Assembly: GCF_021606685.1 (NCBI RefSeq)
Contig: NZ_WKCB01000001.1
Location: 62,001-126,000 of the forward strand
From: Pseudomonas syringae
GTDB taxonomy: Bacteria > Pseudomonadota > Gammaproteobacteria > Pseudomonadales > Pseudomonadaceae
Direction of reading: 5' to 3'
DNA: 64,000 nt
Shown: piece by piece, positions 1-10,184 of the stretch
Layout: every line of letters starts with the position of its first letter
How positions within the stretch are numbered: the stretch's first letter is position 1
The notes under the pieces: model-generated
The model's database searches: none
What the model was told of the DNA's origin: nothing
Seen by the model: only the letters and a program-made list of their open reading frames with translations
Position numbers and translations under genes: made by a program

Positions 1-78
1 AACTTGAAGGTTGGATCAGCTCACAGTAAGCCCAACTTAGCAGGAAGTGTCACCAGGTTGGAGACACCTCCAACTCGT

Positions 79-342
79 TCAGCGACGAAAAATGCGGTTG
101 ATCAGGATCAGCGCTGCAGCACCTATCGCGAGTGCAGTGACTGGTTTTTCTTTAACGAACGTGAATACGCTATCCAGTGTATCGCCGTAGGTTTTAGTCA
201 GTTGTCCAGCTGCTTGATGCCCAGCACCTTCAGCTTCCATCTTCGAATCACCAATCAGCTTCCCGACCGCGCTCTGCGCCTTGCCGGCCAGCTTTTCTGC
301 TACACCTTCTATGATTGAGGGCTGGCAACCGGATAACGTCAT
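79..342 (-). CDS. CsbD-like stress protein with C-terminal membrane anchor
   Basis: The predicted product has 87 residues. Its N-terminal half (GVAEKLAGKAQSAVGKLIGD, then a glycine/glutamine-rich stretch) matches the CsbD-like pattern of small hydrophilic stress proteins. The last 30 residues form one hydrophobic helix (VTALAIGAAALILI) ending in basic residues, as in membrane-anchored CsbD/DUF883 proteins. I chose the ATG at 342 because homology begins just after it. No clear Shine-Dalgarno sequence precedes it, and in-frame starts exist upstream at 399 and 411. Its role is presumably in osmotic or envelope stress, inferred from family only. Confidence 0.7.
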   Translation of the reverse strand: MTLSGCQPSIIEGVAEKLAGKAQSAVGKLIGDSKMEAEGAGHQAAGQLTKTYGDTLDSVFTFVKEKPVTALAIGAAALILINRIFRR

Positions 343-912
343 GACTGCAAACGAAGATTTGATTACTTGGAACACTCGCTGGCGTCTTGCTGGCGGCATT
401 GTGTCCTGCAAGACATGCCATTCCCAGCAGCCTGAGACTCAACGAGGGAACGCTTTTGAGCACCTTCCGGGTTCTGGTTATGCTGGGCAGCACTGCACGC
501 CGTGGGATGACCTAGACGTGATCTGCCAGAGCTTCAAACAAGACAAATAACCTGGAGGCTGGCTATTGACGACCGCTCGTCAGTAGCGCCAAAAAAAGAG
601 GCGCTCCTGGGAGCGCCTCTCTATTCACTTTACTGCTCGCCAACCGGATTTGAATCGGCTAACTCCGTCCAGCAGATCATGATGTGTTTAACCACAAGTG
701 ATTAGCCATGAGCGGAGCTTTACCTAAACCCCAAAAAAACGAAGCGAAAGCGACATCCTTGTCGCCCAAGTGTAAGCGTCCGGTTAAGGCACGTTGCGAT
801 GAGTAAGCGCCGGGCCAACACCTCTTCTGAATCCAAACCTCGACGAATCACACGCCAGAGCCCCCGCATTGGGATCAGAACGAGATGTTGGCTGAATGGT
901 TAGGTCAATACA
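343..912. other. Intergenic stretch with one terminator hairpin
   Basis: No convincing gene is seen in these 570 bases. The only clear structure is the hairpin at 597-620. Short open frames here lack recognisable homology. Confidence 0.5.
591..620 (-). terminator. Rho-independent terminator
   Basis: A 10-bp perfect stem (AGAGGCGCTC / GAGCGCCTCT) with a short loop is followed on the minus strand by a run of seven T. It would stop minus-strand transcripts coming from the VOC gene at 913-1569. Confidence 0.75.
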
Positions 913-1569
913 TCACCAGTTCAGAACCATGGGCAATCCTGGACGGAAATCTTGTGTCTGGCCACTTGCGCCATGATCGATTTCCAATACGACCAGATGC
1001 TCATCACCATGAACAATTTCAAATCCTTTCAGCTGGTTTGCGCAATTTGCAGGGGTAGAAAAAGCTTGGCTGTTGGGAGTGGTAACTCGCACAGATGTAA
1101 TTTCGCGAAAGCCGCTGGAATGTTCAAACGGCTGCGCTCGCTCAACCGGAGCCTCATCTGGTCTCTTGGCAAACGAAAGAAAAAACCACATCGGTTCGGA
1201 TATAGGCGCATATCCCACTTCGACTTTCAGGGCAGTTGGCAGGTAGACAGGTCGATACTCCCAAACTGGAAATATTGGCTTCTCCCCTACGGTGGACGGT
1301 CTGAAGCAAACTCCAAAGGGCGCGGCGATTCCATCTGCGCACTTGAGGCGGTCAAAGAGTTGGGTTGGCGCTGTTAACTGACTTTGAGCTTCTGATTCAT
1401 CGGTGAGATGTAAAAGCTCGATGAAAGAATTTCGGAAGAAGAACCTTCTATTCGCAGTGCCTTGGCCCGGATGTACATTTGGCGTCCCTTCAACGAGCCC
1501 TAGGGCTTTCAGTGCGTCAGCGCCTCGACCGTCATCATTTACACAAATAAAAATGTGATCTATTTCCAT
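913..1569 (-). CDS. VOC-superfamily glyoxalase-like protein
   Basis: The 218-residue product begins EIDHIFICVNDDG and later has RNSFIELLHLTD and HLVVLEIDHG. This is the paired beta-alpha-beta pattern of the vicinal-oxygen-chelate superfamily, closest to the glyoxalase-like domain family of single-chain VOC proteins. Histidine and glutamate residues in the first and last strands could bind a metal, but the substrate cannot be inferred. The start is supported by GAAGGA about 8 bases upstream. That ribosome binding site lies directly after the stop codon of an IS66 transposase remnant, so the gene's original promoter may have been replaced. Confidence 0.75.
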   Translation of the reverse strand: MEIDHIFICVNDDGRGADALKALGLVEGTPNVHPGQGTANRRFFFRNSFIELLHLTDESEAQSQLTAPTQLFDRLKCADGIAAPFGVCFRPSTVGEKPIFPVWEYRPVYLPTALKVEVGYAPISEPMWFFLSFAKRPDEAPVERAQPFEHSSGFREITSVRVTTPNSQAFSTPANCANQLKGFEIVHGDEHLVVLEIDHGASGQTQDFRPGLPMVLNW

Positions 1570-1581
1570 CGTTAATTTCCT

Positions 1582-1740
1582 TCAATCCTGTGATTTGATT
1601 GCCCAATTAGTCGGCAACAGGTCAGTAACTTCGCTCGCCCGCTGCGTCGGCAGGCGAGTCAAAACGTCCTTCAGATAGATATATGGATCGTGCCCGTTCA
1701 TGCGTGCCGACTGGATCAAGCTCATGACCCCGGCAAATCT
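1582..1740 (-). pseudogene. IS66-family transposase C-terminal remnant
   Basis: On the minus strand the frame reads SLIQSARMNGHDPY, YLKDVLTRLPTQRAS and DLLPTNW before a stop at 1582-1584. These motifs are the conserved C-terminus of IS66 TnpC proteins. Nothing of the N-terminal or catalytic part is present upstream, so only about 50 codons survive. A second IS66 fragment on the other strand lies at about 10,185-10,680. Confidence 0.85.
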
Positions 1741-2068
1741 GGCGCAGCTGTTTGGGGTTTATTGCAGCGCGCTGAGCGTCAATGCCGGCGCCCTAACAGG
1801 AATCTACCCAGTGCCGGTGATTGCACCTGGGAGCTAGGCCGTCGGCAGACAAGCTGTTCCGTTTTATGTGAGGTCATGATGCTAATTCAGCGGGCTAATC
1901 TTGATGTCGCAAGAGAACCTCGCTCGCTACCGGGACGGCCAAGAGTTCCGCCCCTGAATCGTATAACCTTACTGCTCGCTTCGGGGCAGTCTCATCCGGC
2001 GCATACGATCAATAAGGACGTGTAGGAGAATGATCATGCTACTGGGAGGAAGTTCTTTAGTGCTGCGG
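1741..2068. other. Intergenic region; 3' flank shared with the second diguanylate cyclase copy
   Basis: No gene is seen. From about 1969 onward the sequence is closely similar to about 4165-4265 (shared stretch GCGCATACGATCAATAAGGA and more), showing that the duplicated unit includes the region downstream of the cyclase gene. Confidence 0.55.
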
Positions 2069-3250
2069 CTACAGTATTAAAGGCGCTTCATTCTGTTGGG
2101 GGTATGACTGCACGAGCTTCAAAGTATTGCGCCCTGACGCCTTTGCTTCATAAAGCGCCGCGTCCGCCTTGGCAAGCAAATTGGCTATCGCGTCGCCCTC
2201 ATTGGGTACAACGCAGCAAACACCAATACTGATGCGCACCGAAATTTTTGCCTCACCATATTGAGCTGACGACTCAGCTAAAGAGGCGCGCAACTCATCT
2301 AGTACACCCAAGGCCCCGTCAGTATTAGTGGTCGGCAGCAAGATCAAAAACTCCTCACCTCCATAACGACCAATACTGTCGGAATGGCGAATACGCTGGG
2401 TTAGATGATTGGCACAGTGCCTAATAACTTCATCTCCTGCCAGATGGCCATACCTGTCGTTGATATGCTTGAAGTGATCAATATCGACCATAGCAACTGC
2501 CAGGCTCGAACCGTCTCGGCGCGCACGCTCCAACTCCCTCGAAAACTGATCAAGGATGGCTCGACGATTTAGGATACCGGTCAGCACATCTCGCAGCGCC
2601 ATGTGCTGAAGCAAAGCCTCGCTGCGCTCTTTAGCCAGGAGCACCAAGCCCAGGGAGATCATCATCGCAGTGAAGGTACCAATGCTGACCGAGATCGTTT
2701 GCTTGAGGTTACTCACGTCGTAACGCATTTCCGCAGCCCCTCCGCCAAGCACTGCCACGACTCGCATACCCAAACCGATCAGACTGATGCTTGATCCGAT
2801 GATCAACAACATGCGTGCACGACCCTGGACGGGAATGTGCCGGTGAGTCCAGTAAATGATCAATGAGCACTGCACCATCAACACCACCGTAGCAGCCAGC
2901 ATTCGCGGTTCTAGCGTATCGATCAAAGTGACCATCAACACCAGCATCAATGCTGCTGGAGCAAACACTCGCCACCATGCGACAGGAAGCTCGACAACCC
3001 GGAAGACACTGGCCCCATAGAAGGATAGTGCCACTGCCAATAGGGTGTTGGCGGAGCCGTAGGTCAACCACAACGGTGCGTGACCATAGAACGTATAGCC
3101 GATGTAGGCTAATGCATGCGCTAACAGACCGAAGCCTATCGTTAGAAGGCCATCACGCTGGTTGAACTGTCCGACTAGGATCAAACAAAAAGCCATAATC
3201 GTCGCTACCAAAGCGACACAGGCGAAAAGCGTAGGGGTGTGAGCAATCAT
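2069..3250 (-). CDS. Membrane diguanylate cyclase (GGDEF), copy 1
   Basis: The 393-residue protein has six or seven hydrophobic segments in its first 210 residues (an integral-membrane sensor of unassigned type) and then a GGDEF domain. The signature is GGEEF. It is preceded five residues upstream by RHSD, an RxxD inhibitory I-site, so it should make cyclic di-GMP from GTP and be product-inhibited. The ATG at 3250 is chosen because it has AGGTGA upstream and aligns with the start of copy 2; a GTG three codons earlier is possible. It is a near-duplicate of 4266-5447, with an MvaT-like gene between them on the same strand. Confidence 0.88.
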   Translation of the reverse strand: MIAHTPTLFACVALVATIMAFCLILVGQFNQRDGLLTIGFGLLAHALAYIGYTFYGHAPLWLTYGSANTLLAVALSFYGASVFRVVELPVAWWRVFAPAALMLVLMVTLIDTLEPRMLAATVVLMVQCSLIIYWTHRHIPVQGRARMLLIIGSSISLIGLGMRVVAVLGGGAAEMRYDVSNLKQTISVSIGTFTAMMISLGLVLLAKERSEALLQHMALRDVLTGILNRRAILDQFSRELERARRDGSSLAVAMVDIDHFKHINDRYGHLAGDEVIRHCANHLTQRIRHSDSIGRYGGEEFLILLPTTNTDGALGVLDELRASLAESSAQYGEAKISVRISIGVCCVVPNEGDAIANLLAKADAALYEAKASGRNTLKLVQSYPQQNEAPLIL

Positions 3251-3633
3251 AGGGTTCACCTGGCGCCTGCACTAGCACCTCTTAGGCGCAAGTTTAGTCG
3301 AAATGGCCGAGTGCCACTACCAAGCCCTTTGAGCTTCGATGCTTAGGACTGGTATCGAGATACCTGTACGGCGCCATTAACTCGTCGGGAAAAGGATTTC
3401 TGCAACTTCGCATCGCTGGTATTTCCACAACCCACCTAGCAGTTCGTATAGGTGAAGCAATGGAAAGAGTGAGCTTCTTGTAAAACCTACCTTACGTGCG
3501 GGGTTCCATTTACCTGGAGAAAAAATGGGCGCGCTGCTGAGAGGAAGTCTGGTAATGCTGAGAGCGCTGCCGGCGAACCAAAAGTTAAGCCCAAAAAAGG
3601 GCCATCACTGGCCCCTATGTACTCAACCCCAAA
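3251..3633. other. Intergenic region upstream of cyclase copy 1
   Basis: No gene is recognised. It should contain the promoter for the cyclase at 2069-3250 and holds the mvaT-like terminator at 3593-3614. Confidence 0.45.
3593..3614 (-). terminator. Rho-independent terminator of the MvaT-like gene
   Basis: The stem GGGCCA/TGGCCC with a four-base loop is followed on the minus strand by six T. It lies about 20 bases beyond the stop of the MvaT-like gene at 3634. Confidence 0.8.
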
Positions 3634-3996
3634 TCACTTGCTTAGCCAGGACTCGACAGTCGCTGCGCCATGCTCAGTTTTCCATTCCTTCAGGCCGCGA
3701 TGGTTCCCGCCTTTCGTTTCAATGATTTCACCGGTGTGTGGGTTCTTATAAACCTTCACCTGGCGAGCCTTGCGTGTGGCTTTAGGCTCAGATACTGGAG
3801 CGCGACGACCAGCCTGTGGATCCAGCAGATTGATCACGTCCTTGAGGCTGTAGCCGTATTTTGCGAGCAAATCACGCAGCTTCGTTTCAAATTCGATTTC
3901 TTTCTTGAGGCCAGCGTCACCCTTGAGGGCTTCGAGCGCTTGGAGCTGTGCGGCGAGGTGCTTTTCGAGCTGGCGGAATTCTGCGAGTTTGGACAT
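3634..3996 (-). CDS. MvaT/MvaU-family H-NS-like nucleoid silencer
   Basis: The 120-residue product has an N-terminal coiled coil (residues 1-60; MSKLAEFRQLEKHL) for oligomerisation and a C-terminal DNA-binding domain with KVYKNPHTGEIIETKGGNH and LKEWK. These are hallmarks of MvaT, the Pseudomonas counterpart of H-NS that silences A+T-rich foreign DNA. The ATG at 3996 follows AGGAAACCTCC. A copy lying inside accessory DNA may act as an island-borne silencer in addition to the chromosomal MvaT/MvaU; that role is inference. It sits exactly between two duplicated diguanylate cyclase genes and has its own terminator. Confidence 0.92.
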   Translation of the reverse strand: MSKLAEFRQLEKHLAAQLQALEALKGDAGLKKEIEFETKLRDLLAKYGYSLKDVINLLDPQAGRRAPVSEPKATRKARQVKVYKNPHTGEIIETKGGNHRGLKEWKTEHGAATVESWLSK

Positions 3997-4265
3997 GGAG
4001 GTTTCCTGAGTAATTAGTATTTTCACGTTACAACAGAATAGACACTCGGATGAAGCAGAAGTATCAGTGTTCCTTAGCATCGTTGTCATGCAAACCATTA
4101 GCCAGGGGAAGCACTCCGCAGGAGATCGAGAGCTTTAAAAGATCTGTGCCCCCTGATTCGCAGAGTCATCCTGCTCGCTTCGGGCCAGTCATCGGGCGCA
4201 TACGATCAATAAGGAAGTGCAGGAGAATGCTTACGCTGATAGGAGGAAGTTTTTTAGTGCTGCGT

Positions 4266-5447
4266 CTACAGCATTAGAGGTGCCTCATTCTGTTGGGGGT
4301 ATGACTGCACCAGCTTCAAAGTGTTGCGCCCTGATGCTTTAGCGTCATAAAGCGCCGCGTCCGCCTTGGCTAGCGCGGCGGCTGTCGTATCGTCCTCATT
4401 GGGCACCACACAGCAAACACCAATACTGATGCGCACCGAAATTTTTGCCTCACCATATTGAGCTGACGACTCAGCTAAAGAGGCGCGCAACTCATCTAGT
4501 ACACCCAAGGCCCCGTCAGTATTAGTGGTCGGCAGCAAGATCAAAAACTCCTCACCTCCATAACGACCAATACTGTCGGAATGGCGAATACGCTGGGTTA
4601 GATGATTGGCGCAGTGGCTAATCACTTCGTCTCCCGCCAGATGGCCATACCTGTCGTTGATCTGTTTGAAGTGATCGATATCGACCATAGCGACTGCCAG
4701 GCTGGAACCCTCTCGTCGTGCACGCTCCAAATCCGTCGAAAACTGCTCAAGGATGGCTCTACGACTCAGGATACCGGTCAGCACATCTCGCAGCGCCATG
4801 TGCTGAAGCAAAGACTCGCTACGCTCTTTGGCCAGGAGCACCAAGCCGAGGGAGATCATCATCGCGGTGAACGTACCGATACTTACCGATATTGTTTGCT
4901 TGAGGTTGCTTACGTCGTAACGCATTTGCGCAGCACCTCCGCCAAGCACGGCGACAACCCGCATACCCAAGCCGATCAGGCTGATACTCGATCCGATGAT
5001 CAACAACATGCGTGCACGACCTTGGGCGGGAATGTGCCGGCGCGTCCAGTAGATGATCAATGAACACTGCACCATCAACACGAGCGTAGCAGCGAGCATT
5101 CGCGGTTCCAGCGTATCGATCAAACTGACCATCAACACCAGCATCAATGCTGCTGGAGCAAACACTCGCCACCAGGCGACAGGAAGCTCGACAATCCGAA
5201 AAACACTGGCCCCATAAAAAGCCAGTGCTACTGCCAGCAGGGTATTGGCAGCGCCGTAGGTCAACCACAACGGTGCATGGCCATAGAACGTATAGCCAAT
5301 ATAGGCCAAGGCGTGCGCTAACAAACCAAAGCCAATCGTTAGAAGGCCGTCACGCTGGTTGAACTGTCCGACCAGGATTAAACAAAAAGCCATGATGGTT
5401 GCGACTAAAGCGACACAGGCAAAGAGAGTGGGCGTATGGGCGATCAT
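4266..5447 (-). CDS. Membrane diguanylate cyclase (GGDEF), copy 2
   Basis: The product is 393 residues and almost identical to that of 2069-3250. It keeps the same membrane-spanning N-terminal half, the GGEEF active site and the RHSD I-site. Differences are scattered substitutions, most clustered near the C-terminus (for example DDTTAAALAKAD versus GDAIANLLAKAD). A stretch of roughly 200 bp within the GGDEF region (about 4414-4611) shows no differences from copy 1, although flanking parts have diverged, which suggests gene conversion. The start follows GGTGAG. Both copies look functional. Confidence 0.88.
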   Translation of the reverse strand: MIAHTPTLFACVALVATIMAFCLILVGQFNQRDGLLTIGFGLLAHALAYIGYTFYGHAPLWLTYGAANTLLAVALAFYGASVFRIVELPVAWWRVFAPAALMLVLMVSLIDTLEPRMLAATLVLMVQCSLIIYWTRRHIPAQGRARMLLIIGSSISLIGLGMRVVAVLGGGAAQMRYDVSNLKQTISVSIGTFTAMMISLGLVLLAKERSESLLQHMALRDVLTGILSRRAILEQFSTDLERARREGSSLAVAMVDIDHFKQINDRYGHLAGDEVISHCANHLTQRIRHSDSIGRYGGEEFLILLPTTNTDGALGVLDELRASLAESSAQYGEAKISVRISIGVCCVVPNEDDTTAAALAKADAALYDAKASGRNTLKLVQSYPQQNEAPLML

Positions 5448-5574
5448 GGCGGCTCACCGAGTGCTGGCAGGAGTGGCTGATCGCAAGTTTAGTTGAGCGA
5501 TTCAAACGTCAGAAAGATATTTTGCATTCCAAATCCACTGTCACTCGCAACTGGCCGCGCCTTCACAACGTGGA

Positions 5575-7623
5575 CTATTCGACCAAATCCGCCACCATAG
5601 AAGTCAGAACATCCAGCCCAAATGGCTTAGTTAGAACATGCGTACAGGGTTCGAGATGGACGTCTTTTAATACAGCGCTTTCGGCATAACCTGTGATGAA
5701 GAGGACAGGGAGATTGGGGCGAGATTTGCGACCAACCCCTGCCATTTGTCGACCGTTCATTCCACCTGGCAATCCGACGTCAGTAATGAGCAAGTCTACA
5801 ACCGCGTCAGACTGAAGAATTTTCAAGCCATCTACACCGTCAGCAGCCTCAAGCGTGGCGTATCCAAGATTACTCAGTACGTCAGCCACAAGCATCCGGA
5901 TTGAAGGCTCGTCATCGACTATCAGTATGGTTTCCCGCTTTCGTCCAGAATGGTCATCACTGATATCAGTCTCGTCAGGATTTGGCGTAACGTGGCCATC
6001 GTGGCGTGGCAGAAAAATCGATACGGTCGTTCCTCTACCCGGCGAAGATTCAACCTTGATATCGCCACCGGACTGACGTGTAAAACCGAAAACCATTGAG
6101 AGTCCTAGGCCTGTACCTGTACCGAAAGGCTTGGTGGTAAAGAACGGCTCAAACGCTTTGGAGAGCGTCTCAGGAGTCATACCCGAGCCGTTATCCGAAA
6201 TAGATATACGAAGGTATCGACCGGGTACGATTTCATGATCGAGTTCGTCGTTTTTTTCAAGCCATTCATTGGACGCCGATATGACTATTCGCCCCCCGTC
6301 AGGCATCGAGTCACGCGCATTCAGACAGAGATTGAGTAACGAGTTCTCCAACTGGGCAGAGTCAATCAACGCAGGCCACAATCCCTCCATCTCTTTGACG
6401 TCGATGCTAATCGAAGGCCCAACAGCCCGTGAAATCAGTTCTACCATTCCCTCGATAAGCGCCTTCACATCAGTTAGCTGAGGTGTCAGTGTTTGGCGTC
6501 GAGAAAACGCCAAAAGGCGATGAGTGAGGGCACTCGCCCTCTTGACAGCACTCTGGGCAACAGCAAGGTACTTATCAACATCTGCTGAGCGCCCTTGAGC
6601 GAGTCGAGTCTGCATCAATTCCAGACTGCCCGAGATGCCAGCTAAAATGTTATTGAAGTCGTGTGCGATGCCCCCTGTGAGCTGGCCCACCACTTCCATC
6701 TTTTGCGAGTGACGCAAGGTTTTCTCGATGTTCTCACGTTCACTGACGGCAACAAGAATACGCTGCTCAAGGGTCTGGTTAAGTTCTTTGAGTGCGTCCT
6801 CAGCTTTCTTCCTATCTGTCACGTCGATTGACGAGCCGATCAGTCCAATGACCTCGCCGCTCTCATCAAACAGTGGTGCCTTGGCCGACAGCCATGTAGC
6901 GGCAGAGCCATCAGCAAGCCTGACCTCCTCCTCAACTTGCTCTGATAGACCACTCTCCATAATTCTTCGATCTGTCGCCATGATTACGCGACCCTGTTCC
7001 GGGTCATCCAGATACTCGGCATCTGTTTTGCCAATGTAAAATTCAGGACTTTTACCGATTAGCTCTGTCGTACCCTGGTTAGCTACAAGCATCCTGCCTT
7101 GCCGATCTTTCGCAAATACTACGCCTGGGACTGCGGCAGTGAACGTTCGCAGCAGCGTGTTGAGCCTGTCTCGTTCGGCCTCTGCTACCCGCCGCGCTTC
7201 GATATCAATAAGGACGCCAGGAAAACGCAGCGGTTTGTGATCCTCATCGAGCTCCACCCGCCCATTTGCTTCAACCCATCTGTAAACACCATCGCTTTGC
7301 AAAACGCGATATTCGCAGCGGTAGGCACCACCTCTTCCGAGCGCATCGGTCACTTTGCTCTGCACGTGCGCAAAGTCATCCGTATGAATAGAGGCCGTGA
7401 CGAGTTCCAGTGGCAACCCTTTTAAACACAGGTCAGGCGAAAGACCGAATGAACGCGCGAAGCGTTCATCTGCGGTAAAGCGATCTGCTGGCACATCCCA
7501 AACCCACGTACCAATGATGGCACCTGCATCAAGTGCCAGCTGAAGCCGTTCAGATGCCTGCTGAGCCTGCTGGTAGAGATCTGCATAGTCGATGGGAATA
7601 CCATCAATAGCATCGTGATTCAT
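5575..7623 (-). CDS. PAS-PAS hybrid sensor histidine kinase with receiver domain
   Basis: The product has 682 residues. PAS/PAC-like folds occupy about 20-145 and 155-275 (the first with [14 protein letters not shown], the second followed by [15 protein letters not shown]). A short coiled coil leads to a HisKA-type helix with the phospho-acceptor in [13 protein letters not shown]. The ATPase domain has [20 protein letters not shown] and [11 protein letters not shown]. The C-terminal receiver (about 565-682) has VDDEP and the phosphorylatable Asp in [11 protein letters not shown]. There is no transmembrane segment, so it should sense a cytoplasmic cue. The output partner is not in the neighbourhood. 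The ATG at 7623 is preferred over an upstream TTG. Confidence 0.9.
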   Translation of the reverse strand: MNHDAIDGIPIDYADLYQQAQQASERLQLALDAGAIIGTWVWDVPADRFTADERFARSFGLSPDLCLKGLPLELVTASIHTDDFAHVQSKVTDALGRGGAYRCEYRVLQSDGVYRWVEANGRVELDEDHKPLRFPGVLIDIEARRVAEAERDRLNTLLRTFTAAVPGVVFAKDRQGRMLVANQGTTELIGKSPEFYIGKTDAEYLDDPEQGRVIMATDRRIMESGLSEQVEEEVRLADGSAATWLSAKAPLFDESGEVIGLIGSSIDVTDRKKAEDALKELNQTLEQRILVAVSERENIEKTLRHSQKMEVVGQLTGGIAHDFNNILAGISGSLELMQTRLAQGRSADVDKYLAVAQSAVKRASALTHRLLAFSRRQTLTPQLTDVKALIEGMVELISRAVGPSISIDVKEMEGLWPALIDSAQLENSLLNLCLNARDSMPDGGRIVISASNEWLEKNDELDHEIVPGRYLRISISDNGSGMTPETLSKAFEPFFTTKPFGTGTGLGLSMVFGFTRQSGGDIKVESSPGRGTTVSIFLPRHDGHVTPNPDETDISDDHSGRKRETILIVDDEPSIRMLVADVLSNLGYATLEAADGVDGLKILQSDAVVDLLITDVGLPGGMNGRQMAGVGRKSRPNLPVLFITGYAESAVLKDVHLEPCTHVLTKPFGLDVLTSMVADLVE

Positions 7624-7842
7624 CGCTTTCAACCTGTCTCAACCAAGCGCTTGGAAGCTTGGCAATACGTTTATTTTTAGAGGCGTGGGAGCATTATTCA
7701 GGTACCACCAGTAATCAATATGGCGTCACTGTATTTACATCGACTAGCCTTTACCTGAGAAGGTTTAAAAATTAATTCGTACTCGCTCGAATGGAACAGC
7801 GAATGAGCAGATAAGCACCAGCATAAGCCCGCAAACAAAGGC

Positions 7843-7871
7843 TGGGGGAGGCAACAAATTGGGCTCCCCCA
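7843..7871 (-). terminator. Terminator hairpin of the chemoreceptor gene
   Basis: The stem TGGGGGAG/CTCCCCCA lies just beyond the chemoreceptor stop at 7880 on the minus strand. The following T-rich stretch is short and interrupted, so strength is uncertain. Confidence 0.6.
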
Positions 7872-7879
7872 CTGTCGCG

Positions 7880-9904
7880 TTACAGCTTGAAACGCGAAAC
7901 GACAGTACGCAGTTCCCCTGCCAGCAGCGACAGTTCCTCCGCAGTAACAGCGTTGTCTTCTATGCCCTCCATCAATGCAAGGCTACCGTTACGAATCTCA
8001 GTCACATTGCAATTGATATCCTCCGAGACGGCGTGCTGCTGAACTGCCGCGCTGGCTATTTGGGTGTTCATCCCTACGATTTGCTCAACGCCGTCATTGA
8101 TTGCATCCAGGCTGGTCGAGGCCTGATCAGCGGACTCGATGCACTCCTGCGCGCGCAGCTTGCCCGCTTTCATTTGTTCGACGGCGTCACCTGTCGCCAG
8201 TTGAAGCTCTTGAATAATCCGGCGGATCTCTTCGGTGGAGTTTTGTGTGCGCGAGGCCAGAGTTCTGACCTCGTCGGCGACCACCGCGAATCCTCGACCC
8301 TGCTCACCGGCGCGGGCCGCCTCAATGGCCGCGTTCAACGCCAGCAGGTTTGTTTGATCAGCAATGTTACGGATCACCTCGATAACGCCACCGATCTGCT
8401 GGCTGTGTTGCGCAAGCGCCGAAACCTTTTGCGCACTGCGCTCCACCTCATCGGCCAAGGCTTCAATAGTCACGCGGGTTTCCTGCATCTTCGCCAGGCC
8501 GGTGTTGGAGGACTGGCTGGCGTGCTCAGCGGCGTGTGCGGCACCCTCGGTGTTTTGCGCCACGTCCGCAACGCTGGCTGTCATCTCGTTGATAGCCGTT
8601 GCGACTTGTTCGGTTTCGCTTTGCTGTGCGCTCATCGCGCGCTTAGCCCGGTCAATCGACACACCTATACGCTCCGCCGCATCGGAGACCGATTGTGAAC
8701 TGCGCTCGACCTGAGCAAGCGAGGAGCTAAAGGCTTGCACCATATGGTTAAGGCCATTACCAACGTCGGCCATTTCATCTTTGCCCCGTACTTGAATGCG
8801 CACGCTCAGGTCACCCTGTGCAATGAGTTGGGTAGCTACCAAAACGTCGTTGATGGTGCGGCGCATGGCGCTATAGATACCGCTGAACACATACACCAGC
8901 AACAGGCCAAGAATGGCAAACATGCCCAGGATGAATAGCCGTTCCGAGGTTTTTTCCTGAACTCGTCGTTCAAGCGCATTCAGCAGTGCGTCTTGCAGTG
9001 TGTCTTGCGCCTTGTACAACTCAGCGACCACCGCATTGCCTTTGCCTGGCAGATTCTGAACGCCGGTGATGGTGTCGCTTGGTGCGTCAATTAATACTTC
9101 AAGGTCGGCACGGAAACTGTCAAGGCTCACAAAAGCACTGGTGATCGGTGCCTGAATACTGTCGGCGAGGGCAGGTTCTCTGCGACGCAACAGGGCCAGG
9201 CTTTGTTGAAGTTCTTTGTGGACGAGTAACTCATTTTTGAGCATCGACTTGATAACGCTGCGCGCCCCCGAACTCAACGTTTGTCCGTCATGCAGTCCGC
9301 TGGCAAGACCGCGCAATTGCCCGACGATGTTGATTTGCCGTGGCAGCCTCAGGGTGCTCTGGTCGATCATGAACAGCGATGCGTAATCTTCATCCAACAC
9401 CATGCCCGACGTGGCCGATACGTAGTACACGAAGTTCAATGTCTCGGTGAGTTGATCGTTCCAGTTGTCGAACATCTCGTTTTGGTTGGCATCGGCCTTT
9501 GCCTGCTCAATCAAACGCTGTGCCGCCGTGTGCAGACGCTGCACGCGATCACCGGTTTCCAGCTGCGTGTTGAATTGCCTGTCGGTGGCGGCCAGTTTCG
9601 AAAACGCGTCCTCCAACTTCAACTGGTTGGCCGACAGATCGGCTTGAGCATTTCTATCCCCGCTGAGCAAGCGGTTCGTGAGTGCGCGTTGCAACATCGA
9701 TAGGCGCAGTACAGGCGTTACGTCCAATAGATAGCGCTGGCCTACTTGTTCCGAGCGAATGACCTCAAGGCTTCCGTTGATCTGATGGATCACACGCGTG
9801 CCGAGCAGAACCAAAGGGATTAGGACGATGATTGCAAGCACACCAAATTTCGCGGGGAAGCGTAAACGGTTAGCTAGGTTTATGGCAGGAGCAAGGATAT
9901 TCAT
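7880..9904 (-). CDS. Methyl-accepting chemotaxis protein
   Basis: The 674-residue chemoreceptor has a transmembrane helix at about 20-40, a long, mostly helical periplasmic region of roughly 290 residues, a second helix near 325-345, a HAMP domain and a cytoplasmic signalling coiled coil. The hairpin tip is clear: [20 protein letters not shown] followed by [14 protein letters not shown]. The large periplasmic region suggests a double-length helical ligand domain, but the ligand is unknown. It should pass signals to CheA/CheW encoded elsewhere. It is a single-gene unit ending in a terminator-like hairpin. Confidence 0.93.
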   Translation of the reverse strand: MNILAPAINLANRLRFPAKFGVLAIIVLIPLVLLGTRVIHQINGSLEVIRSEQVGQRYLLDVTPVLRLSMLQRALTNRLLSGDRNAQADLSANQLKLEDAFSKLAATDRQFNTQLETGDRVQRLHTAAQRLIEQAKADANQNEMFDNWNDQLTETLNFVYYVSATSGMVLDEDYASLFMIDQSTLRLPRQINIVGQLRGLASGLHDGQTLSSGARSVIKSMLKNELLVHKELQQSLALLRRREPALADSIQAPITSAFVSLDSFRADLEVLIDAPSDTITGVQNLPGKGNAVVAELYKAQDTLQDALLNALERRVQEKTSERLFILGMFAILGLLLVYVFSGIYSAMRRTINDVLVATQLIAQGDLSVRIQVRGKDEMADVGNGLNHMVQAFSSSLAQVERSSQSVSDAAERIGVSIDRAKRAMSAQQSETEQVATAINEMTASVADVAQNTEGAAHAAEHASQSSNTGLAKMQETRVTIEALADEVERSAQKVSALAQHSQQIGGVIEVIRNIADQTNLLALNAAIEAARAGEQGRGFAVVADEVRTLASRTQNSTEEIRRIIQELQLATGDAVEQMKAGKLRAQECIESADQASTSLDAINDGVEQIVGMNTQIASAAVQQHAVSEDINCNVTEIRNGSLALMEGIEDNAVTAEELSLLAGELRTVVSRFKL

Positions 9905-10184
9905 AGAGTTCTCACAGCCCGGAATGGGACAGTTTGTAGTTAGTTTTTTGTTGAGAACGCTCCATTTTCTCGAATGCCTGGCTCTGTCTGGCTCATTCGG
10001 CTAATCACGTTTTATGTAATTAAACGTTTCAGTCATCCTGTCGGCACTGAGATTGATAACTTTATCAAAAGTTGTACAGCCATTTATTTTTGTACAGCTT
10101 TGGAACGCCTTGAGAGCAGTGATGTCGCTGAGCCATCACCATTTCAATGGAGCTCTTCAGGGGGAATTGCTTCGGTCGTTAACT
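9905..10184. other. Intergenic region between chemoreceptor and IS66 remnant
   Basis: This presumably carries the chemoreceptor promoter. No gene is supported here. Confidence 0.4.

Noticed and set aside
640..720. A tRNA-like stretch after the terminator (AACCGGATTTGAATCGGC)
   Set aside because: It cannot be folded into a cloverleaf with acceptor and anticodon stems.
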